DNA of 64,000 nt from Ignavibacteriales bacterium (GCA_016177735.1 JACOUS010000011.1:1-64000); one strand, 5' to 3'; shown: positions 43,097 to 52,659, numbered from the stretch's first letter. A program made the numbers and translations. The notes: generated from the sequence alone by a model not told the origin.

Positions 43097-44257
43097 TTAT
43101 TGTAATTCGACTTTTATTCGTTCAATTTTTTCGATGTCGGCAATGCCAAGCTTAAGATTTTGTGCAAGCTCCATAAAAATTCTTCCACGCGGCGATTCTT
43201 CTTTTTGAATTCCTTCTGCAGCTCTCTTTTTAAAAACAATATCGTAACCGATTCGATCAACCGCTACCGGGTCGGTTCCGACTAAAACAGTTTTGTATTC
43301 GAAGAAGAACTGCGGGTTGGCGCCGGGTCCGCCATTGAAACATCCTTTTATTCCGTCAACAATGTTCAGTACAACTTTATCGCGCAGAGGCGGGAATGCA
43401 CAAACTTCTGCAACTGTTTCAGACCAAAGCTGTTTGTGAAGTCTGCCCGTATTTGTTATAGCACCGAATGCAAGATTTTTCAAGCTGAGGGTAACGGACG
43501 GTCCGGCATTTTTTAAAATCGGTACGTTGATAATTTTATCAACCATCTCCGTAACAATTTTGGTGAAGTAAGAATATTTTCCTTCGTTCACCATGTACGG
43601 AATTGTTGCCGAGTCATATTTTTCTTCGCAGTCCGCCCAATAATACCATGTAGTATCAATCATTTTTAAGCTGTGAAGTTTCCCGTTCTCGTCGTACATC
43701 GATCCGCCTTCGGGTCTTTCTGTGCCTATGATTCTGATGCCCGGGAAATTTTCGTGAGTGAACCCGGCTTCGAACAATTGTTCTTCTCTGCGATCCCAAA
43801 TAATAATTTTGTTTCTCAGCACGCCGGCTTCTTCAAGTTGTTTTACGATTGCCTGTGTAACTTCAACACTTGTGGAAAGCTGCGGACCGGCAACGGGATT
43901 TACTTTTAAACCGATCCGGTCGTTCGGCGAAATAAAAGTGAGCCATGCGTTTTTCAAATTTTCTGCACCGGTTAATGAAAGGATTCCTTTGGCAACCATA
44001 TCGTACGCGGCTTGTGCAACAATTTTGTTGTTCGCTGTTGAGTTGGCGTGATTTACTTCGACAACTTTTCCCGGAAATTTACCCGGCATCGAATTTTCGT
44101 TACGCGCATATTTTAGTGCATCGGCGATATTCGTTGCCGGCTTGGCTGGCGGCTGTGTCTGTGCATTTGCATCGATGATCAAAAAAGTGAAAACAAAAAT
44201 TACAGAGAATAGGATTGAGATAATTTTGTGAGTGGTTTGATTAGAAAAGGATTTCAT
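43097..44257 (-). CDS. DUF362 domain protein, secreted
   Basis: The start is set at 44257 (GGGGG 9 nt upstream), giving a signal peptide (HKIISILFSVIFVFTFLIIDANA). The upstream in-frame ATG at 44317 has no ribosome site. The body fits DUF362: DRIGLKVNPVAGPQLSTS, NKIIIWDRREEQL, DKIINVPILKNAGPSVTLSLKNLAFG and VLVGTDPVAVDRIGYDIV. No iron-sulfur cysteine clusters are seen, unlike in many DUF362 proteins fused to ferredoxin. The molecular role of the family is unknown. It ends shortly before a MITE-like element. Confidence 0.8.
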   Translation of the reverse strand: MKSFSNQTTHKIISILFSVIFVFTFLIIDANAQTQPPAKPATNIADALKYARNENSMPGKFPGKVVEVNHANSTANNKIVAQAAYDMVAKGILSLTGAENLKNAWLTFISPNDRIGLKVNPVAGPQLSTSVEVTQAIVKQLEEAGVLRNKIIIWDRREEQLFEAGFTHENFPGIRIIGTERPEGGSMYDENGKLHSLKMIDTTWYYWADCEEKYDSATIPYMVNEGKYSYFTKIVTEMVDKIINVPILKNAGPSVTLSLKNLAFGAITNTGRLHKQLWSETVAEVCAFPPLRDKVVLNIVDGIKGCFNGGPGANPQFFFEYKTVLVGTDPVAVDRIGYDIVFKKRAAEGIQKEESPRGRIFMELAQNLKLGIADIEKIERIKVELQ

Positions 44258-44323
44258 GTCAATATTCCCCCGAATATTTAGTAATGACGAATTGAAACAT
44301 ATAGAAGTAGAAATCAATTTGCG

Positions 44324-44358
44324 AAATAAAAAAAGAGGCTGTCCTTTTGAGACAGCCT
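44324..44358 (-). terminator. Terminator of the large type IX cargo gene
   Basis: Read on the minus strand AGGCTGTC and GACAGCCT form an 8-bp stem with a 7-nt loop, followed by CTTTTTTT. It lies 45 bp after the stop at 44403. Confidence 0.85.
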
Positions 44359-44402
44359 TAAAACCATAGAGGCGTTCGCAGAATATTTCTACAGATGAAT
44401 TG

Positions 44403-47400
44403 CTACTTCATCATAATTAATTTTTTTGTTTGTGAAAAATTACCCGAGTCTAATCTGTAGAAATAAATTCCGCTCGAAAGATTTTTCGCGTTGAACAAAA
44501 CTTGATATCTTCCGGCTTGCTGGTACGAATCAACAAGTGTTGCAACTTCTTTGCCGAGCAGATCAAAAATCTTCAATGTTATTTGTCCGCTTGCCGGAAT
44601 TTGATAGGCAATTGTAGTAGCCGGGTTAAACGGATTGGGATAATTCTGTTCGAGTGCATAATCTACCGGCAAAGAATTTTCTTGCCCGTCAACATCGGTA
44701 ACAATTTGTATTATGACAGAAATCCACAAATCAATATTCGTACCTTGCCAAGTAGATTCAATATCATGAATCGTTCTATCGCTCCACATCTCCCACGAGC
44801 GTTTTGCGCCTTCGCCTTCACCGTCTTTATCGCTTACTATTGCTATTGCGTCATCCGTGCCGGTCAGCCATTCGATTCCAACAAAGAAGTCGGCATTTAT
44901 ATCGAGCACCGGATCAATTGTAAATGAATTGTAAACAACGCCGGGGTTGGAAATATCAATTATCTCCGTTGTGTATGTATTCGAATAAACAGTGCTTGAA
45001 GGACTTCCGTCCGGTTCAATTCCGCGTACCACAACATAAAAATTATCTGCCGAACCTACTATAACACGTTTGCCGAAATAAACATTTACTTCAATGAGTT
45101 TGCCTGTCTTTGTGATGTAAAACTTTTGATACTTACCGAGATCGCCGTAGCTGTTAGTTCCGGCAAGATAACCTGTGTTGGGCGAAGCAACGGCATAAAT
45201 TGTGGGCGTTTCTCCGTAAAAAATAGTTTCTGTTGTAACTTGTCCGGAGAAATTTATCTGCACAATTATACTTATAGAACTTATGTTGTTTGATGAGTCG
45301 AATGCGCGAAGCATGAAATAATAAGTGCCGCTCGAAAAGCCGCAGATTTCAAAAGTGTCTTCGCCGACTATAAGTAGTGGTGAATCACCTTGTACGGCAC
45401 CGGTACCGTTCCAATTAACGCCGTCCGTTCCGTAATATAAATAGTAACCGGCAAAATCTGTTTCAAGGTTGCCTGCCCATGAAAACGAAGCACAACCCGA
45501 ACCGGAGAAACTTCCGGCAAAATTAGATGGTGCAGACGGCGGTACGGCATCGGGTATGTTTACGGTTCTACTTACAATTTTTGTATCGGCGTTGGATGCA
45601 GTAATTGTTATGCGGTATAAATTGAAACCGGGCACGTTTGCATTTGCGCTAATCCGGAATTCAACCGATTGAGTTGTGTTTGCTGCAATACTTCCTACAT
45701 TTATTATTTGTGAGCCGGATGCAAGCGTTAAACCGCCGAATAATTCAAGCGTAACCTGAACATTATCTGCCGAAACGTAGCCTGTATTGAAAAGATCGTA
45801 CTGTACTGTGAAAGGATTTGGTGTTAAAACTCCTCCGCTCAATGATAAACTTGAAGGTGCGTTTACCGTTACGGCAATCGGCGGAAGTAATTCATTGTTC
45901 GGTTTTATGCTTCGTGTTGCTTTGTTATTTGATTCGTTTGATTCTGTAATTCCGTTTATGGGATCAACTTTAACTACAATAAATCTGTATTCAGGACTTG
46001 TTGGAACGCGGTAACTAAATTGGAAAGAACCGCTTCCACCGGCGGCAACGTTAGTAATCAAACCGCTTCCGATCGGTGGTGCATTTCCGCCGAGATCCGG
46101 ATCGCCTTCATACGCAATGCAGTTTACATTTGATGCCGCTACATTGCCGTAATTGTGAACTGTCACCGTTACTGTTATTAAATCGCCGGCATTGATATCC
46201 GTATCAAATTTACTGTAACCGATATCGCCGAGAGAGATAGCGAGATCGGGATAATCCAACGAATAAGCAAGCGGCATAAAATCTGCCCCGGCTTGATTGT
46301 AACTTTGCAGCACCGAAACATTTTTAGAGCTTTCAATTTTATAAACATAATTTCCGTAGTCTGAAACAAAAGTATAATATTCGCCTTCGCCAAGAGTGCC
46401 GGTCCAAACATTTTGAGGATTAGTGTACGGAAAGTCTTCATAATCTCCGAGCTTAGTAATTGTAACGGTGTTGCCGGCTTCAAAAGAAAATACATGTATG
46501 TCACTGCTAATTGTTGGAACATAGAAGAGTGTTCCAAAACCTTTTCCGCTTTGATCAATTGCACGTGTCATATAACTGTAACTACCCGACCAATCATAAA
46601 ATGGAATATTGGCAGCAGAAATATTTCCGGTTGAACTGACCGTCCAAAAAGTAGGTGAGTAAATTCCGGTTGAATAAACTTCTCCAATTCCCAGAGTTAC
46701 TGTTGCAATATTTTCCCCGGTTGATGTGTTGGTAATTGTTACTGTATTATTATCGCTGTAAGAAGTAATAGTTATGCTGTTAGTCCAGGAACCGTTGTAA
46801 GCAGAGAAACCATAGAATAGCGTACCGACAAATGTTCCGTTGCTCGCCGGTACGTAATAATCCTGATCTTCATACGATAAAGCAGAAATTGGTTTAGTGC
46901 CGATTACCTGCAGAGGTGTTTCGAAAGGTACGTTGCCGGCATTTTTGAAAGAATAATGTTCTCCGGCATTTAATGTTCCGGCGGCAAGCAACGCACCCGT
47001 TGCAAGATTCTTTACTGTAAAACCGGTACTGTTTTGATAAGCAAAAATTATAAAATCGTCATCGCTGCCCCACCAATCCTGGGACATCCACGTGTTGAGT
47101 TTTGTTGAAATGGCACGACCGGCTTCATCAACAGCAAAGTAACCGTTCACACTGTAAGAAATAGCATCGCCAACGAGTACAGTGTAAGTTTTGTTGCCGT
47201 CGATGCGGTAAACGCCGCTTGATAAACTGAATGTGTGGTAAGTATCAACATTCAAAGTCTTTGTATCCATCAAAGTATTTGAAGCATCGTAAATAGAAAT
47301 AACAGTGTTATCGAAGTAAGAAAAAACCGTAATGTCTCCGAATGTATAAACAGTTGTAGCGAAAGATCCGTTGGTTTCGCGTGCTGCTTGGAAGGGAATT

Positions 47401-47528
47401 GGAACCGGCAAAAACGCGGCAGAAGTTTTTTCTTCTGTGGCTAATCTTTTATTTTGTGATTGAATTCTGCTATAGTTGATGAAGGTTAGTAGAGAAATGA
47501 ACAAAAGAACGGTAAGCAAGTTTTTCAT
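44403..47528 (-). CDS. Large type IX cargo with IgGFc-binding-like, CARDB and fibronectin domains
   Basis: Signal peptide (NLLTVLLFISLLTFINYS). Residues ~50-420 are repetitive beta strands with VFSYFDNTVISIYD, YTVLVGDAISYSVNG and NSITITSYSDNNTVTITN, like the N-terminal repeat of IgGFc-binding-type proteins. Two CARDB-like segments follow (~425-545 and ~550-660: DLITVTVTVHNYGNVAASNV, YDLFNTGYVSADNVQV), then a fibronectin-III domain (~665-755), a beta domain and a type IX sorting domain (NYPNPFNPATTIAYQI to the terminal K). It is probably an adhesin or surface structural protein. The start is backed by a strong AGGAGG site. Confidence 0.8.
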   Translation of the reverse strand: MKNLLTVLLFISLLTFINYSRIQSQNKRLATEEKTSAAFLPVPIPFQAARETNGSFATTVYTFGDITVFSYFDNTVISIYDASNTLMDTKTLNVDTYHTFSLSSGVYRIDGNKTYTVLVGDAISYSVNGYFAVDEAGRAISTKLNTWMSQDWWGSDDDFIIFAYQNSTGFTVKNLATGALLAAGTLNAGEHYSFKNAGNVPFETPLQVIGTKPISALSYEDQDYYVPASNGTFVGTLFYGFSAYNGSWTNSITITSYSDNNTVTITNTSTGENIATVTLGIGEVYSTGIYSPTFWTVSSTGNISAANIPFYDWSGSYSYMTRAIDQSGKGFGTLFYVPTISSDIHVFSFEAGNTVTITKLGDYEDFPYTNPQNVWTGTLGEGEYYTFVSDYGNYVYKIESSKNVSVLQSYNQAGADFMPLAYSLDYPDLAISLGDIGYSKFDTDINAGDLITVTVTVHNYGNVAASNVNCIAYEGDPDLGGNAPPIGSGLITNVAAGGSGSFQFSYRVPTSPEYRFIVVKVDPINGITESNESNNKATRSIKPNNELLPPIAVTVNAPSSLSLSGGVLTPNPFTVQYDLFNTGYVSADNVQVTLELFGGLTLASGSQIINVGSIAANTTQSVEFRISANANVPGFNLYRITITASNADTKIVSRTVNIPDAVPPSAPSNFAGSFSGSGCASFSWAGNLETDFAGYYLYYGTDGVNWNGTGAVQGDSPLLIVGEDTFEICGFSSGTYYFMLRAFDSSNNISSISIIVQINFSGQVTTETIFYGETPTIYAVASPNTGYLAGTNSYGDLGKYQKFYITKTGKLIEVNVYFGKRVIVGSADNFYVVVRGIEPDGSPSSTVYSNTYTTEIIDISNPGVVYNSFTIDPVLDINADFFVGIEWLTGTDDAIAIVSDKDGEGEGAKRSWEMWSDRTIHDIESTWQGTNIDLWISVIIQIVTDVDGQENSLPVDYALEQNYPNPFNPATTIAYQIPASGQITLKIFDLLGKEVATLVDSYQQAGRYQVLFNAKNLSSGIYFYRLDSGNFSQTKKLIMMK

Positions 47529-47890
47529 ACGCCCTCCTTTTTAACTTCCCCCAAAAGATTATTTAATTATTGTTGCGAGCGGTTTAGGTGCTGTAATGGC
47601 AAAAAAAAGATGCGCGTACAGGTATTCTATAATAATCTATATTAAGTTGAAATAAGCGGTAGAGTGTAAGTAAAACGACGCAGATATTTTGTTCATTTTA
47701 TATTTGTAATCTTAACTAAAACATAGAATAAGAGATTTCAAAAGTCAATGATTATTTTTTCAATTTCTTTCGGCAATATTTTTTTTATTGATGGGTGTGA
47801 TAAAAATCAATAATGAAATAATTTTGATAATTATAAAACGTGAGTTGAATCTATTCGTGAATTGATAAGCAGACGCTTCATTTCAGGCAA
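47529..47890. other. Intergenic region upstream of the large type IX cargo
   Basis: AT-rich DNA that must hold the minus-strand promoter of the 1041-residue protein. The only clear signal is the AGGAGG ribosome site next to its start. No -7 box could be assigned and no gene is seen. Confidence 0.4.
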
Positions 47891-47925
47891 ATAAAAAAGC
47901 CCCACATAATGATGATGGGGCTTTT
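47891..47925 (-). terminator. Terminator of the coiled-coil protein operon
   Basis: Read on the minus strand AAAAGCCCCA and TGGGGCTTTT form a 10-bp stem followed by TTTTTTAT, 19 bp after the stop at 47944. Confidence 0.9.
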
Positions 47926-47943
47926 CAAAGAAATTTCTGTTAA

Positions 47944-49212
47944 TCATTGTTCCTTCGGTTCTACCTGAGATGAAACAACCGGTGTTTGTTTTTTTCTTCC
48001 TTTTGCAAAGTAGGCTATAAGCAGAATAACAATAACAGCAATAAGTACAACATAAATCCAATTGAATTCTGCCGGCGGCGCTACTTTATCTTTCCACATT
48101 GCAATGCGAGCTTCGATTGTATCTTTGTTGGCTTCTGTCATCATTCTGCTTTCAATCAACACCGGTACCCACGTAGGCTGAACCGAATTAAACCAAACAC
48201 TATCCGTGAAAGCAAAGAAAGTTTTTTGTGATTCATCCGAACTTTTTACGCCGAGGTTTTTAATTTCATCATCAATAAAAGTAACAGCGCTGTTGGTAAA
48301 TTGGTCGCCGTTGTTAAACGGAAGAAGAGAAATTTGTTTGTTTCGGAAGAGGTCGTTTATCTTTTCCCAAATTTCTTCGTTGAGCCGCTGGCTCCAAAGA
48401 GAGAAGATGCTATCAATATTATTAATCTCTGTAGTTCTTCCTTTTTTGTTCAAGTAAACATCTGCCAGCTTCGGACCAATTTGTCTCCACATGTGATTAA
48501 AATCTCTGTACTGTTCTTTCATCTCGGCTAAATCTTCGGGCGTAAGTTCGGTAACTCTCATAAACTGAATATTATCGTTGATGATTCGTTCGATATTGTA
48601 GAATAAATTTTGTCCTTCAACTTTTTGAACGAGTGTTTGTTTATCGGCATCACTGAGTTGTGTAGAGGGTTTTATAAATTGTGTGAGCAAACTATCGACC
48701 ATATCCCTCACAAGCATATCGCGCTGGCGGATATTTGCTTTTAACTGTGCAACAAGTTTTTGGAGAGATGCAATTGTTGCCGCATCTTTTTCTCCTTTTA
48801 AGTTAAGCTCTTTGATCTTCACAATTAATTCTTCGTTCTTTTGGCTCAGATCCGTTACTAGAGTTTTTAGTGTACCGACTTCGGTGGTGAGTTCAACTAT
48901 TTGTGTAAAGTCTCCTTTTCTCACTTCGAGCGCGCGTTCAATCTTTGCAAATGATGATTCAAAATTTTCCGGGTAGAGAGATTTATCGAGCAGACTTTTA
49001 TCGCCGGCAAAATCATTTTTCAATTTGGAAATATTTTCTCCGATCGTATTGCACTCATCAAGCGATGCGGCATTTTTTATCGCATCTTCCAGTTCTTTAT
49101 ATTTTGTTTTGAACTGCTGAGTTTTTTCATAATCAGACTGCGCATAACTGTAACCGACAAAAGCAAACAGAGCAATTACCAACATTCCGAAAAATATTTT
49201 ATTCATTTTCAT
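47944..49212 (-). CDS. Membrane-anchored coiled-coil protein of unknown function
   Basis: Signal peptide (KIFFGMLVIALFAFVGYSYAQ), then a mainly helical, charged periplasmic part. A coiled coil is likely at ~95-165 (VGTLKTLVTDLSQKNEELIVKI and following heptads). A single membrane helix near the C-terminus (NWIYVVLIAVIVILLIAYF) is followed by a short basic/acidic cytoplasmic tail. No enzyme motif is visible. The lipoprotein gene 49218-49664 lies 5 bp upstream on the same strand and a terminator follows, so the two form an operon and may build one envelope complex. Confidence 0.75.
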   Translation of the reverse strand: MKMNKIFFGMLVIALFAFVGYSYAQSDYEKTQQFKTKYKELEDAIKNAASLDECNTIGENISKLKNDFAGDKSLLDKSLYPENFESSFAKIERALEVRKGDFTQIVELTTEVGTLKTLVTDLSQKNEELIVKIKELNLKGEKDAATIASLQKLVAQLKANIRQRDMLVRDMVDSLLTQFIKPSTQLSDADKQTLVQKVEGQNLFYNIERIINDNIQFMRVTELTPEDLAEMKEQYRDFNHMWRQIGPKLADVYLNKKGRTTEINNIDSIFSLWSQRLNEEIWEKINDLFRNKQISLLPFNNGDQFTNSAVTFIDDEIKNLGVKSSDESQKTFFAFTDSVWFNSVQPTWVPVLIESRMMTEANKDTIEARIAMWKDKVAPPAEFNWIYVVLIAVIVILLIAYFAKGRKKQTPVVSSQVEPKEQ

Positions 49213-49217
49213 AATTG

Positions 49218-49664
49218 CTACCTCACAAGTCCTTTATTATTCAATAAATATTTGTTCGTTCCGTCAAGAATTTCGATGTTCGGAGATTTCTGGTTCATTA
49301 CCGGTGATGTTAAACCGGTCGCGCTTAGATTTATTTTTTCTTCGAGTTTCAAACCTCCTTCGGTTGGTAGAAAGAGATATACATTTTTGAAGTTAGAGCC
49401 GGTTATATAATAATATCCCAATTTATCCCGGATGATTCTAATTTCTTTGCCGGCTGCAAGATTCGAATCTGCAAACTCTTCAAAGAAAAGGGGCTTTACG
49501 TTTACACTGAATGTGTAACGTTGTTCTTCCACGAGACCCTTATCGTCAGCTTTTAGAACATCTTCGACTGGCCATGAAAAATCTGCCGGTTGTAAAACAA
49601 CACTTGAACACCGAGCCACTGCAAACAAAATTATTACAGCAGAAAATATTTTTGTTAAACGCAT
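49218..49664 (-). CDS. Small lipoprotein, partner of the coiled-coil protein
   Basis: 148 residues starting MRLTKIFSAVIILFAVARC, where the Cys (residue 19) is the likely lipid-attachment site. The rest is beta-rich without a recognised family (EEQRYTFSVNVKPLFFEEF, LGYYYITGSNFKNVYLFLP). GGAG precedes the ATG. It is the first gene of a two-gene operon with the membrane-anchored coiled-coil protein and is divergent from the MFS gene at 49841. Confidence 0.7.
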   Translation of the reverse strand: MRLTKIFSAVIILFAVARCSSVVLQPADFSWPVEDVLKADDKGLVEEQRYTFSVNVKPLFFEEFADSNLAAGKEIRIIRDKLGYYYITGSNFKNVYLFLPTEGGLKLEEKINLSATGLTSPVMNQKSPNIEILDGTNKYLLNNKGLVR

Positions 49665-49840
49665 ACTTTCACTCCATATTTTATCTTATAATAACATAGC
49701 GAATTCAAATCGAAATTAGAATAATTGATTTGTTTAATTTTACCAAGTTCCTTTTTTTTACCCGTTAAATTTGCTAATAAAATCGACAATATTGAAATAA
49801 GAGAAAAAATTAATTTTCTCTTTTGGGGGATAAACAGTTC

Positions 49841-51103
49841 TTGAATCCGTGGCGAGGGTTAAAAAATATTCCGCGGAATGTATGGCTGGTTGCGTTTGCA
49901 ACTCTTATCAATCGTTCCGGAACAATGGTAATTCCGTTCCTTGCATTATTCTTAATTAAAGGAAGAGGAATTAATGCTGCAGATGCCGGATTGGTACTTA
50001 CATTTTACGGAGCCGGATCGCTTATCACCGCACCTTTTGTAGGAAAACTTTCCGATAAACTTGGCGCACTTCGTGTGATGAAAATTTCTCTTACGCTAAC
50101 CGGGGTGATGCTTTTCTTCTATCCGCACATCACAAATTATTTTTTGATTCTCGGATACACATTAATTTGGTCTGTCATCGGCGAAGCATTCCGTCCGGCA
50201 AATCTTTCTTTTATATCCAGCGAAACTAAACCGGAAAAGCGTAAGACCGCATTTGCACTGAACCGGCTTGCAATCAATCTCGGAATGAGCATCGGTCCGG
50301 TTATTGGCGGATTCCTTTCGCAAATTAATTTTCATCTTCTGTTTTATGTTGACGGAATTACATCTCTGCTCGCCGGCGGATTTTTAATGATAGCGAAATT
50401 TGGAAAAACAGAAGACAGAAAACAGAATTCAGAAGTTAGAAGTAATGAAATTGATGTTGAGTTAAACAAGGATAATCATCCTTCATTCAGTATCGAGCAT
50501 CAAGTATCCAGCCTCAAGCATCAAGAGAGCATTTTTCACAATAAGCGATTTTTACTTTTCATGCTGTCTTTGATTCCGGCAAACATAGTTTTCTTTCAGC
50601 ATATCGGTGCAATGCCCATTTTTATTGTGCGCGATCTCGGTCTGCGTGAATCTGTTTACGGAATGTTAATGGCAGTCAATACTGTGCTGATAATTTTTAT
50701 TGAAGTACCGCTAAACAATGCAATGTCTCGTTGGAGCGATAGAAAAGCTGCGGCATTGGGTGCACTACTTTGCGGAATCGGATTCGGTGCAATGGCTTTT
50801 GCTCATGAAATAATTTTTCTGATAGTAACAATTGTAATATGGACATTCGGCGAGATGATCTATTTTCCGGCAAGTGCTTCATACATTTCATTGGTTTCAC
50901 CCGAAGAACGACGCGGAGAATACATGGGTTATTTTCAAATGACTTTTAGTTTTGCTTTGATGACCGGTCCGTGGATCGGTACAATAGTTCTGGAAAACTT
51001 CGGCTCGGTAATTTTGTGGAGCGCTGCCTTTTTGTTAGCTGCTCTTTCTGCAGTGATGTTTTTATTTTTCAAAGAAAAACGAAAAGAAGCGCATATTAAT
51101 TAA
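49841..51103 (+). CDS. MFS transporter with heptamer-repeat central loop
   Basis: A 12-helix major-facilitator protein (FYGAGSLITAPFVGKLSDKLGALRVM between helices 2 and 3, a matching second-half motif MSRWSDRKAAALGAL). Such proteins export drugs or carry small solutes; the substrate is unknown. TTG 49841 is preferred because GGGGGA ends 10 nt upstream; TTG 49823 is in frame but has no ribosome site. The cytoplasmic loop between the two halves (about 185-230) is unusually hydrophilic and is encoded by two heptanucleotide arrays (50408-50442 and 50493-50527), so part of this loop is derived from repeat DNA. Confidence 0.82.
   Translation: MNPWRGLKNIPRNVWLVAFATLINRSGTMVIPFLALFLIKGRGINAADAGLVLTFYGAGSLITAPFVGKLSDKLGALRVMKISLTLTGVMLFFYPHITNYFLILGYTLIWSVIGEAFRPANLSFISSETKPEKRKTAFALNRLAINLGMSIGPVIGGFLSQINFHLLFYVDGITSLLAGGFLMIAKFGKTEDRKQNSEVRSNEIDVELNKDNHPSFSIEHQVSSLKHQESIFHNKRFLLFMLSLIPANIVFFQHIGAMPIFIVRDLGLRESVYGMLMAVNTVLIIFIEVPLNNAMSRWSDRKAAALGALLCGIGFGAMAFAHEIIFLIVTIVIWTFGEMIYFPASASYISLVSPEERRGEYMGYFQMTFSFALMTGPWIGTIVLENFGSVILWSAAFLLAALSAVMFLFFKEKRKEAHIN
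50408..50442. repeat. Heptanucleotide array 1 in the MFS gene
   Basis: Units ACAGAAG, ACAGAAA, ACAGAAT, TCAGAAG, TTAGAAG, exactly five heptamers, encode the loop segment TEDRKQNSEVRS. Confidence 0.75.
50493..50527. repeat. Heptanucleotide array 2 in the MFS gene
   Basis: Units TCGAGCA, TCAAGTA, TCCAGCC, TCAAGCA, TCAAGAG encode IEHQVSSLKHQES. The unit TCAAGCA is the complement of TGCTTGA in the esterase-start repeat. Confidence 0.75.
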
Positions 51104-51436
51104 TTGTCAATTACCCGCTCTGCGAATTAAAAAACAGAATGAAAAAACTGTCAAAACAGTTACAAAGAAGGCGTTAGCTTTTATTAACACACGTAAGCCG
51201 TGTAAAGGATAAGAAATAAAAACCGTTTTACCTGTCCGCGTTCTTTTTTGACGGAACGGTTTACATATTAACTAACACAACTGGTTGTCAATTTTAAATT
51301 GGTGAAAAACCGGTTTATTTTTTTATTCATATAAAAAAGTTTGCAGCAGCCGGGGTCACTTCATAAATATTTCTTCCTTCTTTTGATGATTTATCTTATT
51401 TTATTTTTGCATTTCAAAAGAGGGAAAGGGGTTCAC
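51104..51436. other. Intergenic region before the DUF1579 pair
   Basis: Contains an inverted repeat AAACCGTTTTA (51219) / GGAACGGTTTA (51254) and a later AAACCGGTTT before a T-run (51308). These may be a terminator for the MFS gene or structured leader RNA. No gene is seen. Confidence 0.4.
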
Positions 51437-52015
51437 ATGAATAAAAAAATTTTTATTACAATTTGCATGTTTATGTCTGTATCTGTTTTTGTATTTGCAC
51501 AAGAGACAGACCAGAATGAACAGATGAAAATCTGGATGGAATACATGACGCCCGGATCGTTTCATCAGCAAATGGCAAAGATGGCGGGCGAGTGGACGAC
51601 CGAAAGTAAAATGTGGATGCAGCCCGGTGCAGATGCTGTTGTTGCCCAGGGTGTTAGCAAACTTGAACTGCTGCTCGGCGGCAGATATTTGAAAACCGCT
51701 CACACCGGCTCGTATATGGGAATACCGTTCGAAGGATTCAGTCTTGAAGCATACGACAACGCAACAAACGAACTTTACAATATCTGGGTCGATAACTTTG
51801 GAACCGGCATGATGATCCTCAAAGGCAAATATGATGCAGTTACTAAAACTATCGACTACAAAGGTACGATGGTTGATCCCGTTCAGAAAAAAGAAGTTCC
51901 GGTTCGCGAAGTAACAAAATATATTGACGACAACAATTTTGTTTTTGAAATGTATGCCAACGGTCCGGACGAAAAAGAATTCAAAACAATGGAAATCACT
52001 TTTAAAAGAAAATAA
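51437..52015 (+). CDS. DUF1579 family secreted protein, copy 1
   Basis: ATG 51437 (GGGAAAGGGG upstream) gives a signal peptide (KKIFITICMFMSVSVFVFAQ). The body has the DUF1579 pattern: MAGEWTTESKMW, LLLGGRYLKTAHTGSYMGIPFEGFSLEAYDN, YNIWVDNFGTGMMILKG. The function of the family is unknown; the fold is a beta-barrel resembling lipocalin-like lipid binders. It is followed 24 bp later by a close paralogue, so the two arose by tandem duplication and are co-transcribed. The frame is open upstream to 51341 but without protein-like content. Confidence 0.85.
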   Translation: MNKKIFITICMFMSVSVFVFAQETDQNEQMKIWMEYMTPGSFHQQMAKMAGEWTTESKMWMQPGADAVVAQGVSKLELLLGGRYLKTAHTGSYMGIPFEGFSLEAYDNATNELYNIWVDNFGTGMMILKGKYDAVTKTIDYKGTMVDPVQKKEVPVREVTKYIDDNNFVFEMYANGPDEKEFKTMEITFKRK

Positions 52016-52039
52016 CCCAACAAAAAGAAAGGGCTGTAT

Positions 52040-52609
52040 ATGAAAAAAATATTTTCAATCATGTTTTTCTGTTTAATCTTTGTCGGTGCGCAAGCACAAG
52101 ATCAGCAAGACCCGATGAAAGTGTGGATGGATTATGCGACTCCGGGTCAAATGCACAAAATGTTTGAAAAGATGGCGGGCAATTGGAAAACTGTAATGAT
52201 AATGACAGATCAAGCATCAGGTCAGGAAATGAAATCCGAAGGCACGGCAGTCTTTGAAATGATATTGGGCGGAAGATACATGAAGTCCATTCATAAAAGT
52301 ACAATGATGGGAATGCCGTTCGAAGGAATGGGACTTGATGCGTACGATAATCAAACACACGAATTTATAAGCACGTGGGTTGATAATATGGGAACCGGTG
52401 TGATGGTTATGAAAGGAAAATATGATGAACCGGCAAAAACATTCCATTACTCCGGTTCGATGGTTGACCCGATGAGCGGCGGAGAGACTAAAGTCCACAG
52501 TGTTTTAAAAGTTATTGATGATAACAACAGCGTGTTTGAAATGTCTACAGTAATGCCTGATGGAAATGAGTATAAAATGTTTACAATGACATATCAACGA
52601 GCGCAATAA
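52040..52609 (+). CDS. DUF1579 family secreted protein, copy 2
   Basis: Signal peptide (KKIFSIMFFCLIFVGAQAQ) and the same family motifs as its upstream paralogue: KMAGNWKTVMIM, MILGGRYMKSIHKSTMMGMPFEGMGLDAYDN, STWVDNMGTGVMVMKGKYD. Both proteins also share the N-terminal (M)K(I/V)WM(E/D)YxTPG. The two differ at many positions, so the duplication is not recent and they may have separate ligands. A strong terminator follows. Confidence 0.85.
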   Translation: MKKIFSIMFFCLIFVGAQAQDQQDPMKVWMDYATPGQMHKMFEKMAGNWKTVMIMTDQASGQEMKSEGTAVFEMILGGRYMKSIHKSTMMGMPFEGMGLDAYDNQTHEFISTWVDNMGTGVMVMKGKYDEPAKTFHYSGSMVDPMSGGETKVHSVLKVIDDNNSVFEMSTVMPDGNEYKMFTMTYQRAQ

Positions 52610-52624
52610 AAAATTATTGTGTGA

Positions 52625-52659
52625 AAAAAGAGCCCGGTGAAATCAAGCCGGGCTTTTTT
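52625..52659. terminator. Bidirectional terminator between DUF1579 genes and the minus-strand hypothetical genes
   Basis: AAAAAAGAGCCCGG and CCGGGCTTTTTT form a GC-rich stem with A-run on the left and T-run on the right, so it can stop both converging transcripts. Confidence 0.88.

Noticed and set aside
51210-51330. A riboswitch before the DUF1579 genes
   Set aside because: There are inverted repeats but no pattern of a known riboswitch class could be recognised.
51341-51436. Upstream extension of the first DUF1579 gene
   Set aside because: Starting at ATG 51437 gives a proper ribosome site and signal peptide; the extension would bury the signal peptide.
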